A stretch of 22,843 nucleotides of DNA from a virus: positions 1-22,843 of IMG/VR virus record IMGVR_UViG_3300044697_000098; one strand, 5' to 3'. Under the pieces are notes generated by a model. That model searched no databases. It saw only the letters and a program-made list of their open reading frames with translations, and was not told the origin of the DNA. The first letter of the stretch is position 1, and each line of letters begins with the position of its first letter. Shown here in pieces: positions 22,429 through 22,843 of this stretch. Made by a program: the position numbers and the translations under genes.

Positions 22429-22843
22429 CTAGGCCGGCCGCGCCAGAGGCGCCCACCGCCGGATGCGATCGACCGTCGCCTGCACAGCGGCGACCACTGG
22501 GCGCTTTCTCGCCAGCACCCGCTTCTCGACGAAATACCAGGAGAATGCCGCGTAGACGAAGCACAACGGGATCACGATGGCGAAATTGCCGAGAGCGGTC
22601 TTGCCCCAGGGCAACAGCCAGACGGCCTGCTGCATGGGGTAGGCGAAGAGATAGATCCCGTAGGAATAGTCGCCGCTGAGGATGATCGGCAGTTTCCTGG
22701 GATGCAGAAGACCCAGCCAGACCGTGACATAGGCGGCGGGAAAGACGCCCAGGGGGCTGAGCGGCCGGATCGAAAATAAGGCGCCGCAGACCAGGAGGCA
22801 CGCCGCGAAGAGAGCCGGGCTGTGGGGAATCTTGTCGGCGTAG
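22429..22843 (-). CDS. Acyltransferase 3 (OafA-type) membrane O-acyltransferase, C-terminal part
   Basis: This is transcribed leftward; the gene enters from the right edge and ends at TAG (22431-22429), 20 bases from the SGNH stop. The 137 visible residues contain hydrophobic segments SPALFAACLLVCGALFSI and VFPAAYVTVWLGLL, then the family-typical GDYSYGIYLFAYPMQQAVW, a last membrane span NFAIVIPLCFVYAAFSWYFVEK and a basic tail (RVLARKRP). SYGIYLxHxPxQ and FSWxxVEKP are hallmark C-terminal blocks of acyltransferase family 3 inner-membrane enzymes. These transfer acetyl or other acyl groups to surface polysaccharide or lipid sugars. The catalytic N-terminal part (with the conserved His) is outside the window. 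In a prophage such a gene can change O-antigen on the lysogen; it could also be the first flanking host gene. Confidence 0.88.
   Translation of the reverse strand, partial: YADKIPHSPALFAACLLVCGALFSIRPLSPLGVFPAAYVTVWLGLLHPRKLPIILSGDYSYGIYLFAYPMQQAVWLLPWGKTALGNFAIVIPLCFVYAAFSWYFVEKRVLARKRPVVAAVQATVDRIRRWAPLARPA

Noticed and set aside
22289-22801. Minus-strand open frame starting at 22801 as a gene
   Set aside because: It is an Arg-rich shadow frame that runs over the end of the SGNH gene. The adjacent minus frame 22429-22843 gives an unmistakable acyltransferase C terminus.

Overview
The window is a late structural module of a tailed, contractile (myovirus-type) prophage or phage. The DNA is GC-rich, third codon positions are strongly G/C, and nearly all genes are on the plus strand, tightly packed, with ATGA, TGATG or GTGA start/stop overlaps. 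Composition and protein style suggest an alphaproteobacterial host of the Caulobacter/Phenylobacterium kind. This is an inference: no host marker, integrase, attachment site, tRNA or rRNA is present.

Layout. (1) About 1-8190 is a lambda-type head module: large terminase (5' end cut by the window edge), gpW-like joining protein, portal, S49/ClpP-like capsid protease, an acidic scaffold-like protein, decoration protein D, major capsid protein E, a small post-capsid protein and an FII-like head-tail joining protein. (2) About 8187-18995 is a Mu-type contractile tail: gp37-position protein, gp38/DUF2635, sheath L, tube M, tail chaperone gp41 with a probable -1 frameshift into gp42, tape measure carrying a lytic transglycosylase domain, gpN split into two genes, a gpZ-like minor protein, baseplate hub P, gp45 spike, gp46, gp47/J and gp48. 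(3) About 19087-22408 is the adsorption region: a tail fibre with a gp53-like C terminus, then a 765-residue fibre-like protein with a signal peptide, a LamG-like part and an SGNH hydrolase domain. (4) At the right edge, on the minus strand, lies the C-terminal end of an OafA-type membrane O-acyltransferase.

How the genes work together. Terminase packages DNA through the portal into a shell of E and D, matured by the protease. The connector proteins join head to tail. The sheath and tube are built around the tape measure with help from the frameshifted chaperone, and P/45/46/47/48 form the baseplate bearing the fibres. The portal gene has an in-frame TAA at 3000-3002 that splits an otherwise continuous lambda-family portal, so as sequenced the element should not make functional heads unless the stop is suppressed or is a sequencing error.

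Most worth a second look: the portal nonsense codon, the T-TTT-TTC slippery site joining gp41 to gp42, the signal-peptide SGNH 'fibre' convergent with an O-acyltransferase, the scaffold-position protein with paired DnaJ-type CxxCxGTG zinc motifs, and two hairpins with a direct repeat in front of the tail-fibre gene. No stretch longer than 300 bases lacks a gene. No CRISPR array, insertion sequence or RNA gene was seen.
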